Assembly: GCA_021234155.1 (NCBI GenBank)
Contig: JAJEKV010000066.1
Span: forward strand, 4,063,815 to 4,127,814
Source: Isoetes taiwanensis
Lineage: Eukaryota; Streptophyta; Lycopodiopsida; Isoetales; Isoetaceae
Direction of reading: 5' to 3'
Length of the DNA: 64,000 bases
Of the stretch, positions 22,931 through 32,471 are shown piece by piece. How positions within the stretch are numbered: position 1 is the stretch's first letter; each line of letters starts with the position of its first letter. The position numbers and the translations under genes are program-made. The notes under the pieces were generated by a model that was not told the origin of the DNA, ran no database searches, and saw only the letters and a program-made list of their open reading frames with translations.

Positions 22931-23484
22931 ATTAGAGGAAAAATGAGATCACATTTTGTCCCATTAAGGTATGCTTAAAATGCCATGTCAGCTTTTTAAA
23001 CTGTCCAATAAGAGAAGAGCTCCAAAGATATCTCATTCCAAGATTATGTGGCACTGAATTAATGCAAATACCAACTAACTTCTCAATAGTATCATTTTTT
23101 CATTATAACTTTTGATCCAGAACTCCGATTCAAAAACGTTTTGTAGCAATAGGTTCGTCTTCACAAGATCTATCTAGTGATAACCCATTCGTACATTTTT
23201 TACGATATAAATATATAAGAAATAAGCAAAAAATCATATTTTTTTAAGGTTAACGCATATGACCATATTGAAATACATCATAACCATATATCATTGGAAA
23301 GATCTTTTCATTCCGCATCTAATGCAACAAACGCCGCAACATTTTGACAAGTGGATCAAAAGTTATGGGGGAAAAACAACAAAAGTGAAGTTGTTGGTGC
23401 TGCATTAATTGCAGTTAATAGAGGGTAGCCATTCCATTGGAGGATTCTTATGGGGATGAAATGAGATTTCAAATTTCCTCTAAT
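22931..23484. mobile_element. MITE between integrase and chromodomain of B
   Basis: The left end ATTAGAGGAAAAATGAGATC and the inverted right end (reading ATTAGAGGAAATTTGAAATC from 23484 leftward) are imperfect terminal inverted repeats. They continue to about 37 bp and end in GTCCC- and ATCCCC-like words. The 554 bp body is AT-rich with no ORF. B's protein reads LLKKHT on the left and NPEEVLETPSLLE on the right, so the insertion splits one frame. I could not define the target duplication, so the superfamily is open. Confidence 0.75.
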
Positions 23485-23759
23485 GCTCCTAATCCAGAGG
23501 AAGTATTGGAGACACCGAGTTTACTGGAATTAATGGATGATCAGCTTGAGATTGTCCCTGAGGTTCTTCTCGACCGATCCTATAAGAAGTGAGAAGATCT
23601 CAATTTCTCCAGTATCTTGTGAAATGGACGCACTTACCAGTGGAGGACGCTATGTGGGTACTACAAACAGATCTTGAGAAGCAGTACCCACAATTCATGG
23701 AGCAATGCAAGGGTCAACTCGTCACCAAAGTGGTTGACTCCGAACCGATGGGTGAGTGA
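23485..23759 (+). pseudogene. Chromodomain of chromovirus B
   Basis: Reads NPEEVLETPSLLELMDDQLE and PEVLLDRSYKK, then after a one-base frame change FLQYLVKWTHLPVEDAMWV, a complete chromodomain with YLVKW and the ATW/AMW strand. The product ends soon after, at VVDSEPMGE, with a stop near 23757, so B lacks the longer tail of A in this frame. Confidence 0.82.
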
Positions 23760-24395
23760 GGTAAAGTAGGAGTCTACTTCCGATGCCACGGAAGTAGTCA
23801 GCTTGAGAGAAAAGAGGTAATTCAGGAATGTATTGATAGGAAAAGCACCTCTAGCCCCATATATGCTTTGATAGGAGGAATTTGTCCTTCAAGCCCATAT
23901 ACGGGAAGGACCCTATCCTCCATGCTGGGCAACTAAAGGTGTAGGCATGAGCTGCATATAGGCATGATAGGATGATGTCTCCACGGCCACGATGGAAGAA
24001 TCATCCTCTTCCTACGCCGGGAGATTAGCCATGCATTCATGTAGATAGGTGGGGTGGTCACCATATAACCAAAAATTTTATTAATAATGATACTAATGTA
24101 GTGTTGAACCTACAGGCCAATAGAACGACGAACAGGCGGGAGGTTGCACTACAAGATCTTGTAGCATATATAGTGAATAAATGCTACAAGGGGACGAGAA
24201 CCTTAAGAACACTTTTGTTATGTTTAATCTTGATATTTTAATCCTGATATTTTAACTAATGTTAAATTAAGGCATAAATTAAATGCCTTACCATGTGGTA
24301 ATTGTAAACATTGCAATTATAACTTTTAAGTATTATCTTGTGCAGGTATTTTTCCAAGGTGGGGAGACTCGTGATGCTGCGGACAGCATCAATCC
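23760..24395 (+). promoter_or_regulatory. Conserved 3' noncoding region of B
   Basis: Blocks from about 23825 to 24110 match E's 39172-39440 much better than the neighbouring coding DNA does. Examples are AGCACCTCTAGCCCCATATA, TATGCTTTGATAGGAGGAAT, GAGATTAGCCATGCAT and GTGGGGTGGTCACCATATAA. No ORF is shared. A hairpin inside it is supported by a compensatory change. AT-rich sequence follows to the polypurine tract, and a first polypurine-like AAGGTGGGGAGAC sits near 24356-24369. Confidence 0.7.
23874..23921 (+). ncRNA. Candidate RNA hairpin in the 3' region of B
   Basis: GGAGGA (23874-23879) and GTCCTT (23884-23889) can pair with AAGGAC (23906-23911) and TCCTCC (23916-23921). In E the inner stem is ATCCTT with AAGGAT, so one G-C pair has become A-T with pairing kept. 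It is a cis element of the transcript rather than a separate gene. Confidence 0.55.
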
Positions 24396-24408
24396 AAGGT
24401 GGGGAGAA
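24396..24408 (+). other. Polypurine tract of B
   Basis: AAGGTGGGGAGAA immediately before the TGTGACG start of the LTR is the expected plus-strand primer site. A near copy lies about 40 bp upstream (24356-24369), and E shows the same doubling. Confidence 0.8.
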
Positions 24409-25964
24409 TGTGACGTTCCAGAATAATATACGGTATGAATACGCATATTATACTGACACGTCACTAGTACATGACGACTCAGACGACATGTACACATCGA
24501 CCATAAAGGGATAGTACCCTAGGGTACAACCCTGTGAACCATTATATTGCACATGTTAAGGCCACATGTGAATATAATATCCTTTTGCCATGTGGCAATA
24601 GGCCATTGACCAAGAGGGCCCAGCCCTAAATTCGTGGGAATAAAGAGGCATAAACCCTAAAAGGGAAACCCTTTCAGTTCCCAGCCCCCACAAGTCGGAT
24701 TGGAGCAGCATTGGACGCCTTTTTGCCTGAACAGTAGCAGAGGAACCGGAATTCCTTAGTTGCAGTTCGATCCAAGCCAGCAATCTCGAGATTCAGCAGC
24801 ATGGACGCCTTCAGAGGAGTGGGAGCCAGCCAAGAAGCCAGTTAGTAGCTGATCCAATAGTTAGATCCGGGTTTTCAGCCCTCATTCCATAGGATTAGTA
24901 TTCATTCTTAGCTATAGGCGACCCCTACTAAGAATGATAGATACTAACAAAGGAACCTAACCATGTGTGATTAGTAGATTAGAATGATGTATTCTGTTAT
25001 TTCAGCTCATGGTGATGATATTGTGACATTCTATGCCACTCTTGTGTATTGGAAAGGGGTGGTATGAATCTGCAGCCCAAGTAGTTGGATGATCTCTAGC
25101 TTTAGCCCATTAATTTCACTCACGCGCTCGGTGCATAAGAGCCCCGCCTCGGGTCAGTAAGGTGGCGAGCTAGACCGGGTCGACAAGGGAGGTCTTGGTT
25201 CAATCAATGCTGATCCTCTGGCAGCGTAGCTTAACGGCTCTGGGGAACGCTAGGTGAGCCAAAGCCCACACCGGCAATCGCCGCGAGGGCGTGGTGCATA
25301 CCGACACCTCTGGGCGACGCGTCACTTCCTGGGGTGGGTTCAAGTCGTGATAACAGCAAAGGCTCCGTCGCCCGGATTGGTATGAACTTTCCGGGAGGGG
25401 AGTGATCCCCTCAGCCATCGGGCCGGGAGATGCAACCCGCAGGGCAAGAGCCTTCCGCTATACGGGCCTCTGGGCAGTTACTTGCCAGCTCCACATTTTC
25501 AGCCTATCTCGCAGTATGTATGCGTGAGGGGCGGATGGAGTGGACTACCCAACGGCCATAGCCCCTATGCCCGCCAAATCCATTTGCCATGAATTTCATC
25601 GCATTGCTATCCGAGACCCTGCCGTCGGTCGATCCCCATCACCCCGAGCTTGGGTAGGATATTCCTATGTTGTGTTGATGTACTTGATGTGTGATGCAAC
25701 ATCGCGGATATGGTGGACCACCCTTCGAGGTGGTTATGTTTATTATTGATTGATGTCATGTGCTCATTTACGCCTCCGTTGCTAGGTCGATCCTCGAGGG
25801 AGATTTCGGGATGAATGACACGTCCATTCTTCCCCTCGGGTTCTTTTTACCATCGAGCCCGATGTTAGGTGGACGGCCTCACATCACGGGCATTGCTTGG
25901 TTTGAGGGATGATCTCCAGTTTGTGTGTTGTGACGGGCATCATGATATGAGCTGGGGCCGCCAC
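24409..25964 (+). mobile_element. 3' LTR of chromovirus B
   Basis: Starts TGTGACGTTCCAG directly after the polypurine tract and ends at CCGCCACA (25964). Ordered family blocks are present: GAGATGCAACCCG, a GAGGGGCGGATGGAGTGGAC block, GCCAAATCCATTTGCCATG, CTTGGGTAGGAT and GCTAGGTCGATCC. Its 1.56 kb length fits the 1.63-1.67 kb of C and E. The first 100 bp resemble the start of LTR C more than E, so B and C may be one subfamily. The sequence after 25964 belongs to element C. Confidence 0.8.
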
Positions 25965-26400
25965 ATGTTCCTACTACCGGAGTCGCCGTTATCGAGGTTG
26001 CTCCCTCGATGCTTGTCACCACCTACACTTCATAGTGTTGGGGTTGCTCCGCCAGTCGCCCACCTACTCTTCCCGGTGTTGGGGTTGCTCCTGCCGCTTT
26101 TGTTGCCCACCTACTCTTCCCGGTGTTGGGGTTGCTCCTGCTGCTTGCTACCCACCTACTCTTCCCCGGCTTTGGGTTGTTCCCTCTGTTCGAGGTTGCT
26201 CTTGCTACTCGCTCTTCATCCGCTCTTGTTGGTGTTGGGGTTGCTATACCGCTTGCTTTTCCACCTACTCTTCCCTTCTTTGGGGTTGTTCCCTCTTGCC
26301 GAGGTTGCTCTTGCTACTCGCTCTTCATCTGCTCTTGTTGGTGTTGGGATTGCTCTGGCGTCGAGCTTGCTCTTGCTACTTGCCTTCACTCGAAAATCCC
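25965..26400 (-). repeat. Minisatellite in the gag region of element C
   Basis: On the plus strand the unit is CACCTACTCTTCCCGGTGTT followed by GGGGTTGCTCCTG, about 46 bp, seen at about 26019, 26066 and 26109. From 26153 it changes to a longer composite unit of about 110 bp (26153-26262 and 26263-26374) that adds CGAGGTTGCTCTTGCTACTC and CTTGTTGGTGTTGGG. On the minus strand it can be read as a basic S/N/P/T/G/K/R-rich stretch, which suits a Gag tail. The leucine-rich plus-strand ORFs here are artefacts. Confidence 0.8.
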
Positions 26401-26740
26401 CAACCTTGCGATCATTCACGAAGTGTTAAAAATTGCTCCTCCTCGAGTGAAACAATTCGTCTGAAGAGCTTGAGTGGCCAAGTTCGTCGTCTGGCCTAGG
26501 TCGCAGGGCCTCAAGAATTTGCTTGTCGCCATCCACCGTGAGTGCTTCAACATTCCAGTGCAAGCTGGAGCCTCCAACCTTCCTAGCTACTTGTTTGGTC
26601 CTCCCGGCAGAACTTAGCTTCCTTGATGGTGGCCTCTTCGAGCGATCTTGCCTCTATCTTCGGCTCCTTTGGATCGATCTCAAATCGCTTCGATTCGGTG
26701 GACACTCTTATGGCAGCTTCAGAGATTAGCTTCTAATTCG
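26401..26740 (-). pseudogene. Gag-region fragment of element C
   Basis: Minus-strand translation, broken by stops, gives FEIDPKEPKIEARSLEEATI and SLEEEQFLTLRE. The latter resembles NEEEFLALREQMG in E near 33370, in the region upstream of E's gag. C is thus a relative of E, and this is its corresponding upstream region. No RT or integrase of C is present; the rest of C is missing to the left, where B's LTR ends. Confidence 0.5.
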
Positions 26741-27229
26741 CCTTACAAGGGTAAAAGGGAGGTTCAAGCTACCTTTTGGGAACTTCTAGGGAGTAGAGGC
26801 GCTTCCATAGGTTGATTAGCTACTTTTTCTTAAGAGTAAATTTTATTATAACTATGGGTTAATAGTTAAGGTACTTCCCCTAATCACTTAACTATTTTTC
26901 AAAATTTCCTAATTCCTTTTGGGCCAAGTTGGTCATTTCATGCCATTTCTTTCAAGCTTTATTTTGAGCGATTTCTCATTCAATTTTTCACTTGAAAGGT
27001 GCGGTTCATGAACAACTTGAGCTCAAATTTAATAGAAGGTTTCTTTTGACTATATTATTTCTACCACCTAGACTATACTTAATCTAATTACGACCCTACT
27101 AATGGGAAAAAAATTTCTCCCACATTTCGTGGTTCAAGACTGGAATTCTCATTCCGTTCATTAGCTAGGCCAGCTTAGTCTACCTATTCGTGGATATGGT
27201 CAAGTAGCTCTTGGTCAACCAAGAACATT
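26741..27229 (-). other. Leader of element C
   Basis: AT-rich sequence between the PBS of C and its broken upstream ORF. No ORF or structured motif stands out. Confidence 0.45.
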
Positions 27230-27240
27230 GCTCGATACCA
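27230..27240 (-). other. Primer-binding site of C (tRNA-iMet type)
   Basis: On the minus strand it reads TGGTATCGAGC, one base after the LTR end (TGTGGACGC on the plus strand from 27242). It is the same one-base-short tRNA-iMet-like motif as in A and E and fixes the orientation of C. Confidence 0.75.
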
Positions 27241-27241
27241 T

Positions 27242-28217
27242 TGTGGACGCCCTCGCTAAACATACGGCGGCGGCCAGACACTCGGCAGAAATCCCCATCC
27301 CGGCTCAACAACCGCGACAGCCCTTCGCGCCTACCCCTCGCACTCTAAGGTGACCCTAGTGCGGGGAGGGGACACGGGGTGTCTTGCGCCTTTCCCTATG
27401 GGCTCCTATAACAAATAAAGCGATAAACAAGTCGAACTAGCATCAAAGCATATAAATACTACCTTTGAAGGGTAGTCCATCACACATCCACAAGTGCAAA
27501 GATGATAAACATAAACCGTAAAACATGAGAGCTCCTACTCGTGCCTCGACTGTAAGGAGGATGACCGGGACCACTAGGCCTCAAGATAGAGCGTAATCAA
27601 TCATAACAATGGCGCAGGGGCTGGCATAAGACGATGGCTAGGGTTGACCACTCCATCCGCCCCTCCCCGCATACTTTGCGATGGGCTAAATCAAGCTCGG
27701 GCGTGACTCTAGCCTTCCTGACATAATGCTAATCCCATGGTATCACCCATCTGACTACTCCAAGTTGCATCTCCCCTGGTCCCTCGAGGCGGGAAGGGTT
27801 GCATCTCCCTTCCCGGGGTCTAGAGGTTCCACGGGCGGCTAGAGAATCGCGGGCGACACACGATTCATACCCGACCGAACCCCCCAAAACAAGAGCCAAG
27901 CCGACACTTGCAACTCTTGAGAGGCGTGGCTTAACACCATCGCCTCAGAGGTGTCGCACCCCATGCTCGGCCCACACGCACCGACCATAAGCCTAGCCCA
28001 CTATGGGATCCCCCGTAGCCCCCACTCTAGGCAGGGATCCTCGCCCGCGCATTGCCTCTAGCCCCAAGCAGTGCGGTCTTTCACATCATAGCCTCCATAG
28101 CCCGATGGGTTCCTATGCACAGGCCGCAACTAATAGGAACTAAGGGATCTAATCTAGGAGCATACTACATATGGCTCTAGGTCTCTACCCCCCTTCCCAA
28201 TACAAGAGGAGCAAACA
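27242..28217 (-). mobile_element. LTR of C, inner segment (interrupted by E)
   Basis: Read on the minus strand from 28217 to 27242 it holds the family blocks GTATTGGGAAGGGGGGTAGA, GAGATGCAACCC, GGGGAGGGGCGGATGGAGTG and a TTTATTTGTTATAG acceptor-like site. It ends GCGTCCACA before the PBS. Its other segment lies at 41480-42135, beyond E. Together they total about 1632 bp, the normal LTR length. Confidence 0.85.
28213..28217 (+). repeat. Target-site duplication of E, left
   Basis: aaaca at 28213-28217 matches aaaca at 41475-41479 exactly, as expected for a 5-bp Ty3/gypsy duplication. Confidence 0.9.
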
Positions 28218-28348
28218 TGTGACGTTCCAAAGACGGTTATACCCCGGGATCGATACCGCATCGCCACACGCCGCGTACCGCCACTCCGGTTGACGGTACA
28301 CTAGCGTAGCCAGGTGAGTAGCCCTAGGGGGCAACTTGCCAGAAATAT

Positions 28349-28498
28349 GTGCAACTATTAATGTGCACATTTTCCAATGTACACATTAATGTGGGCACAC
28401 ATTTCCAAGTGGACACTTCAATCCAAGTGGGCCACACCATAGGTGCAATTAATGTGCACATTTTCCAATGTACACATTAATGTGGGCACACATTTCCA
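28349..28498 (+). repeat. U3 direct repeat with palindromic cores
   Basis: TTAATGTGCACATTTTCCAA, then TGTACACATTAATGTGGGCA, occurs at 28349-28407 and 28443-28498, about 94 bp apart. The 3' LTR keeps both copies (39938-39995 and 40033-40088) unchanged. GTGCAC and TGTACA are palindromes, and each unit is flanked by matching TTAATGTG/CATTAATG. The location just upstream of the TATA box suggests enhancer or activator sites. Confidence 0.75.
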
Positions 28499-28603
28499 TG
28501 TGTGCACATTTGGCCACCTAGCCCTTAAAGGCAAGTGGGCCCATTTCCAATTATCCCACATGCCAAAAGGGGATAATTGGAAACCCTAACCAACCCCCTT
28601 GTC

Positions 28604-28609
28604 TATATA
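28604..28609 (+). promoter_or_regulatory. TATA box of E 5' LTR
   Basis: TATATA in CTTGTCTATATAGGGTAGG, 386 bp into the LTR; the identical site in the 3' LTR is 40193-40198. It would drive transcription of the element. Confidence 0.7.
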
Positions 28610-29871
28610 GGGTAGGAAACCCTAACTAGCCCAATTTTCGATTTTAGGGCTTGAAACTGCTTTGGTCAGCCTCAACAAAAAAAACCGCATCCCGTGACTC
28701 GACCGAGAATTGCATCCTTAGTTTCTCTAGATTCGAGCGTTTCAAAGAGGATGGTCGAAGCTCAGTCGAGGAGGCCCTCAAGGATCAGGTATTTGGCCAA
28801 TTAGATAGTCTAAACCCTAATTTAGTCATTGTATCAGTAGGGTTAGCCTATTAGATTGGCCATAGCAGCCCTCTAGATCTCTAGATAGCAGATTCTAACT
28901 AAAGAACCTAACTCTATGTTGTAGATTAGATCTTATTCTTTAGTTCTTCTGTGATGTATATGGATGAGGTATCTCTATGAACTCCTTGTATTGGGAAGGG
29001 GGGTAGAGACCTAAAGCTTTGTAGTCGATGCTCCTAGAGTAGCCTCTCTAGCACACTGTAGATGCGGCCTGTGCACAAGAGCCACACCTGGTTGTGGGTG
29101 AAGGGGCCGACCGGGCTTATAAGGAGGTTCGTGTTCTGACTCTTGAACGATCCCTATGGTGTGTTAGTGCTACCGGGGATCATTGTGACTAGGTCTAATG
29201 GCTTGCCACCGCGGTGGGCAAGGCATGGGCTCGACACTGCGGAGGTGGTGAATATGACCTTCCATTGAGTTCAAGTCAATACGGGCAAGGGCCCTCTAGT
29301 CACCTTGAGTCACATGTAGATCTCTCGAGGGAGAGATCCCTACCGCCCCATCTGAATCGGGAGATGCAACCCGTGATATAGCCCCTTGGCTATGCATCCC
29401 ACGGGCTAAAGTCCCAACACTTTTCAGCCTACTCGCAAAGTGTGCACAGGAGGGGCGGATGGAGGGACAACCCTAAGCCATGTTCATATGCCAGCCAAAT
29501 CCATTGCCATGAATTCCCCTCCCGCGATCTCACTCGAGACCCAAGCCGCCGGGCCACCCCTTGAGTCCGAGCCTTGGGTAGGATCCCCTATGTGATGTGC
29601 CGATCTTTGTCTATGCAGATATGTGGAGGACCATCCTTCGAGATGGTCACATGATGTTGATGTATGTGCTAACATGACAGTATGTTTACGCCCGCAGCCT
29701 AGGTAGGCCCCGAGGGAGACGGGGTGCAATGACCTTCCACTCTTCCCAATCGAACCCTAACGCGGTTGCGGTCATGTGGAGGGCCCCGTATTAGCATGGA
29801 GCTGGTATGGGGATGAACTCCTTTTGTATACCTGGTGAGGGCACCGTGATACGCAGTAGGGGACGCCACAA

Positions 29872-29883
29872 AGGTATCGAGCT
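29872..29883 (+). other. Primer-binding site of E (tRNA-iMet type)
   Basis: GGTATCGAGCT just after the LTR resembles TGGTATCAGAGC with the first base and one A altered. It matches the motif of C at the same position, including the following ATGTTCTTGG. Confidence 0.7.
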
Positions 29884-29955
29884 ATGTTCTTGGAGACCAA
29901 GAGCAAAGCACCGCCATGTTCCCAGAGCACTAACTTGATAGGATCCTCAAACCCT

Positions 29956-29986
29956 AAAAATGAGAAAATTTTTTTTTCTCATTTTT
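29956..29986 (+). other. A/T-rich inverted repeat in E leader
   Basis: AAAAATGAGAAAA and TTTTCTCATTTTT are inverted copies separated by a few T residues, followed by GTAG. It could form a hairpin in leader RNA or be a polypyrimidine-acceptor site (T tract ending TTTTTGTAG). Confidence 0.5.
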
Positions 29987-30071
29987 GTAGTTTATGCTAA
30001 GCTAGTAACAGCTTAAAATGAATAGAAACGTAAAAAGATTAAAAAATTAATGAGCCAACATCCGTAGGGTG

Positions 30072-30137
30072 GTCTCACACGCCGCCCAGGACGATTTCTA
30101 CATTTTAGAAATCGGGCCAAGCGCTACGTAGTGAGAC
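30072..30137 (+). ncRNA. E leader hairpin, copy 1
   Basis: GTCTCAC at the start pairs with GTGAGAC at the end. The centre TTTCTACATTTTAGAAA is a stem-loop, extended by GA and TC. Between them are GC-rich arms. One of four copies. It is a cis RNA or DNA structure, not an independent gene. Confidence 0.7.
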
Positions 30138-30255
30138 ATTCAAATTGACACCAAAAGTTGTAAATTACAAGAAAATACCTTGATAATTCTAGTTTTAAGC
30201 TAAGAATTAGTAGATTTAGCATGTTACATGTTAATTTAATAGTGGGCCCCACCAT

Positions 30256-30320
30256 GTCTCACACGCTTTTTAGACGTGTTTCTACATTTTAGAAATGGGC
30301 TGGGCGCAACGTGGTGAGAC
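30256..30320 (+). ncRNA. E leader hairpin, copy 2
   Basis: Same outer GTCTCAC/GTGAGAC stem and identical centre TTTCTACATTTTAGAAA. The connecting arms differ, but CACG can still pair with CGTG near the outer stem. Confidence 0.7.
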
Positions 30321-30502
30321 CTTGCTTAATTAGGTGTTTTAGATGCCTTAGACAACCCAAAAGGTAGTTTAAAAGTTGACCTAAATTTGGCCCTATAAAT
30401 AGAACTGCACCCTACCATTTTTCCCCGTTCTTCCCTAGAAGTTCGCTCGTCTTTGTCAAGGCGATCTTCCGGGCGCTTAGCCCGATCGACAAACCGTAAG
30501 AT

Positions 30503-31770
30503 GATGGCCCGCCCGAAGCGGCGCGCAATCGAAAGGAAGCCTAGCCGGCCGGATCCTCCAGCCACGGCCCTCGCTTTCACAGATTCTTCAGAACGCTTTC
30601 TCCACGACACGAATCTTCGCCGAAATGAGGAAGCTGTGGTCGGACCGAGCATCACACGAGCTCTTGAGGACGACCGCCGTATCGCCATGAACGATCCTCG
30701 GACTTAAATTGCACGGGCAGAGGCGTGAAGGGCAAACGCCAGAAGAACACCGTGAGGACGCCAACCCACGTGAGGAGCAGAGGGAACAAAGCGATTCCAT
30801 CAACAGCCTTAGGAGCAACCCTGTGTCGGAGATCCACCTCGCAGGAGGAGCGTGTAGGGGAGGAGCAAAGAACCACGAACTCACCCCTGAAGAAGAGGCC
30901 GACCGACGCCGGCCCACAAGCACGGTCAAAGAGCGCCGAGAGCCGAGAACAAAGAGCTCCGAAGACGCCAAATGATCCAAGAAGAGGGAAGGCCAAGGCC
31001 ATAAAGGCGTGCAAGAGGAAGGTGGTCAAGGTTGGGAAGAGGGCGAGAACCTTGTCATCAACGAGCCATCGGGAGAGGAGACCCGCCCCACTACCGATGA
31101 CTTCCTGATGGAGACTACGCGTCGGGCGCAGACGGGGCAAGTTCTTCAAAGCCCCCAAATAGAGGAAGAGGTCCCGAGCGCATGCCCCAAGAGCAGAGGA
31201 GACCGACAGTGGCTAAGCCCCCACCGCTCCCGGACGTGGATAGGGTCAAGGCCCCACCTACCACAACGGGAGGCATATGTGATAGACCCCTTCCAAGGTT
31301 TTATCGAGGAGGATCAAGGAGCACAACGCTTACATGGCGAAGTGGGAGGCCTACAATGCCTATTACCAGAGCACCGGTGAGAACGATTGAAGGCGGACAA
31401 TCCATTTAAGAGCCGCATTAATCGAAGCCCCTCCACCAAAGCCCAAGCCTCCCCGAGCACCGTGGAAGAAGCGAGCAAGAAGAAGAAGTTGGAAGACAGG
31501 GGCACTCAAGGAGATCCGCCACTTCCGGAAGAGTTACTGACTCTGATTCCCCCTGCGCCCGTTCCAGCGCTTGGTCCGCGCTGGTCATCCAAGAATACAA
31601 CACGTATACGCGCCAGCGGACCGACGAGATGTCATTGTTTTTACAAGAGGCGGCCGGCGCATAGTAAAGCATTTTGAAGATTCAACGGCCCGCACGGTGG
31701 CACGCCAAGAGGGTTACCCTCATGAGGCAGGATATGTATCTTGCCGTGCACATCAAGGAGAACGCCTTTT
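30503..31770 (+). pseudogene. Upstream ORF 1 of E (broken), unknown function
   Basis: Several overlapping plus-strand frames in succession look like one frameshifted protein: MARPKRRAIERKP, then TPEEHREDANPREEQREQ, TRPTTDDFLMETTRRAQ, and near 31590 EYNTYTRQRTDEMSLFLQ. The product is highly charged (R, E, D, K), with no capsid, zinc-knuckle or enzyme motif that I know. It lies between the two pairs of leader hairpins and well upstream of gag. An accessory or Gag-like protein is possible. The long minus-strand ORFs here are shadows of its GC-rich sequence. Confidence 0.45.
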
Positions 31771-31915
31771 GAACCTTGTAAATAACCGAAAAATTTTGTT
31801 AATATAAAGAAAATTTTGTGTAAATAAAGTGTCAAACCCTGTTTAAATAGGTTAAGATATCGATACCTAGCCTTTGTTTTAATTAAATTGGAGTTTTGAG
31901 CAAAATTGAGACGAT

Positions 31916-31984
31916 GTCTCACACGTCAGCGCCGGACATGATTTCTACATTTTAGAAATCGGGTGGACGGGCTAACGGTGAGAC
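31916..31984 (+). ncRNA. E leader hairpin, copy 3
   Basis: Outer GTCTCAC with GGTGAGAC and the invariant centre TTTCTACATTTTAGAAA flanked by GA and TC. The arms are longer (69 nt in all). Confidence 0.7.
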
Positions 31985-32116
31985 CATGCCCAAAAATGCC
32001 CAAAACAGCTCCAAATCGACCAAGTAAGGGGTCAATTCTGCCTAACTCGATGAGTTTAGTGGAATTACAGCCTTAGATCACCTAAATTGAGTAATCCTAG
32101 CCCAATTAGGACTCAT

Positions 32117-32185
32117 GTCTCACACGCCGCCAGACAGACAGATTTCTACATTTTAGAAATCGGGTCGGGCGCAACGCGGTGAGAC
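32117..32185 (+). ncRNA. E leader hairpin, copy 4
   Basis: Same design, 69 nt. The ends GTCTCAC and GCGGTGAGAC pair. The arms GCCGCC and GGGCGC resemble copy 1. It sits 132 nt after copy 3, as copy 2 sits 118 nt after copy 1. Confidence 0.7.
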
Positions 32186-32471
32186 CCCCGCACTATTTCA
32201 TCACCAAATGATCTCCAAATTGCACAATAGGCTCGGTGAGCGTCCTTAGCATGCTCAAACCTATACTTCAAACTTGCAATTGCATCACTTAATAGGTCAA
32301 TTGCCTAATCTCGAGAAATTCTAAGTCATCCAAAAATTAGGGTTTTCCCTTTTCTATAAATAAGTCCCCATTTCTCAATCGGCACCCGCAAATTTGCTCC
32401 CCAATCGCTAGGGCGATCTTTCACCCCTCGAGGCGCCAGATCCGCTTGATACTCCCTTCCTTGCTAGATCA

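Larger units (their letters stand above)
28218..29870 (+). mobile_element. 5' LTR of E
   Basis: Begins TGTGACGTTCC and ends GGGGACGCCACA, giving TGTGACG/CG(T)CACA inverted termini. U3 carries two copies of a palindromic repeat, then TATATA at 28604-28609. R/U5 contains a donor-like CAG|GTATTT (cut at 28789/28790) and an acceptor-like CGCAG (ending 29697), 908 nt apart, both kept in the 3' LTR. Family blocks such as GAGATGCAACCCG, GAGGGGCGGATGGAGG and CTTGGGTAGGAT are present. It is followed directly by the PBS. Confidence 0.93.

Noticed and set aside
25869-26499. Leucine-rich plus-strand ORFs of 113-186 codons
   Set aside because: They are translations of a minisatellite lying in a minus-strand gag region; three overlapping frames are equally open.
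28604-28609. The LTR TATA box as the promoter of a host gene
   Set aside because: The same box occurs in the 3' LTR at the same offset, and the flanking structure is fully explained by the retrotransposon.
28218-29870. tRNA-like word GGTTCGACTC in the LTRs
   Set aside because: It resembles a T-arm, but no acceptor, D or anticodon stems can be built around it in any LTR copy.
30588-31158. Minus-strand ORFs of 130 and 168 codons
   Set aside because: Antisense shadows of the GC-rich, charged upstream ORF of E; no motif, and the plus-strand frames make sense of the region.
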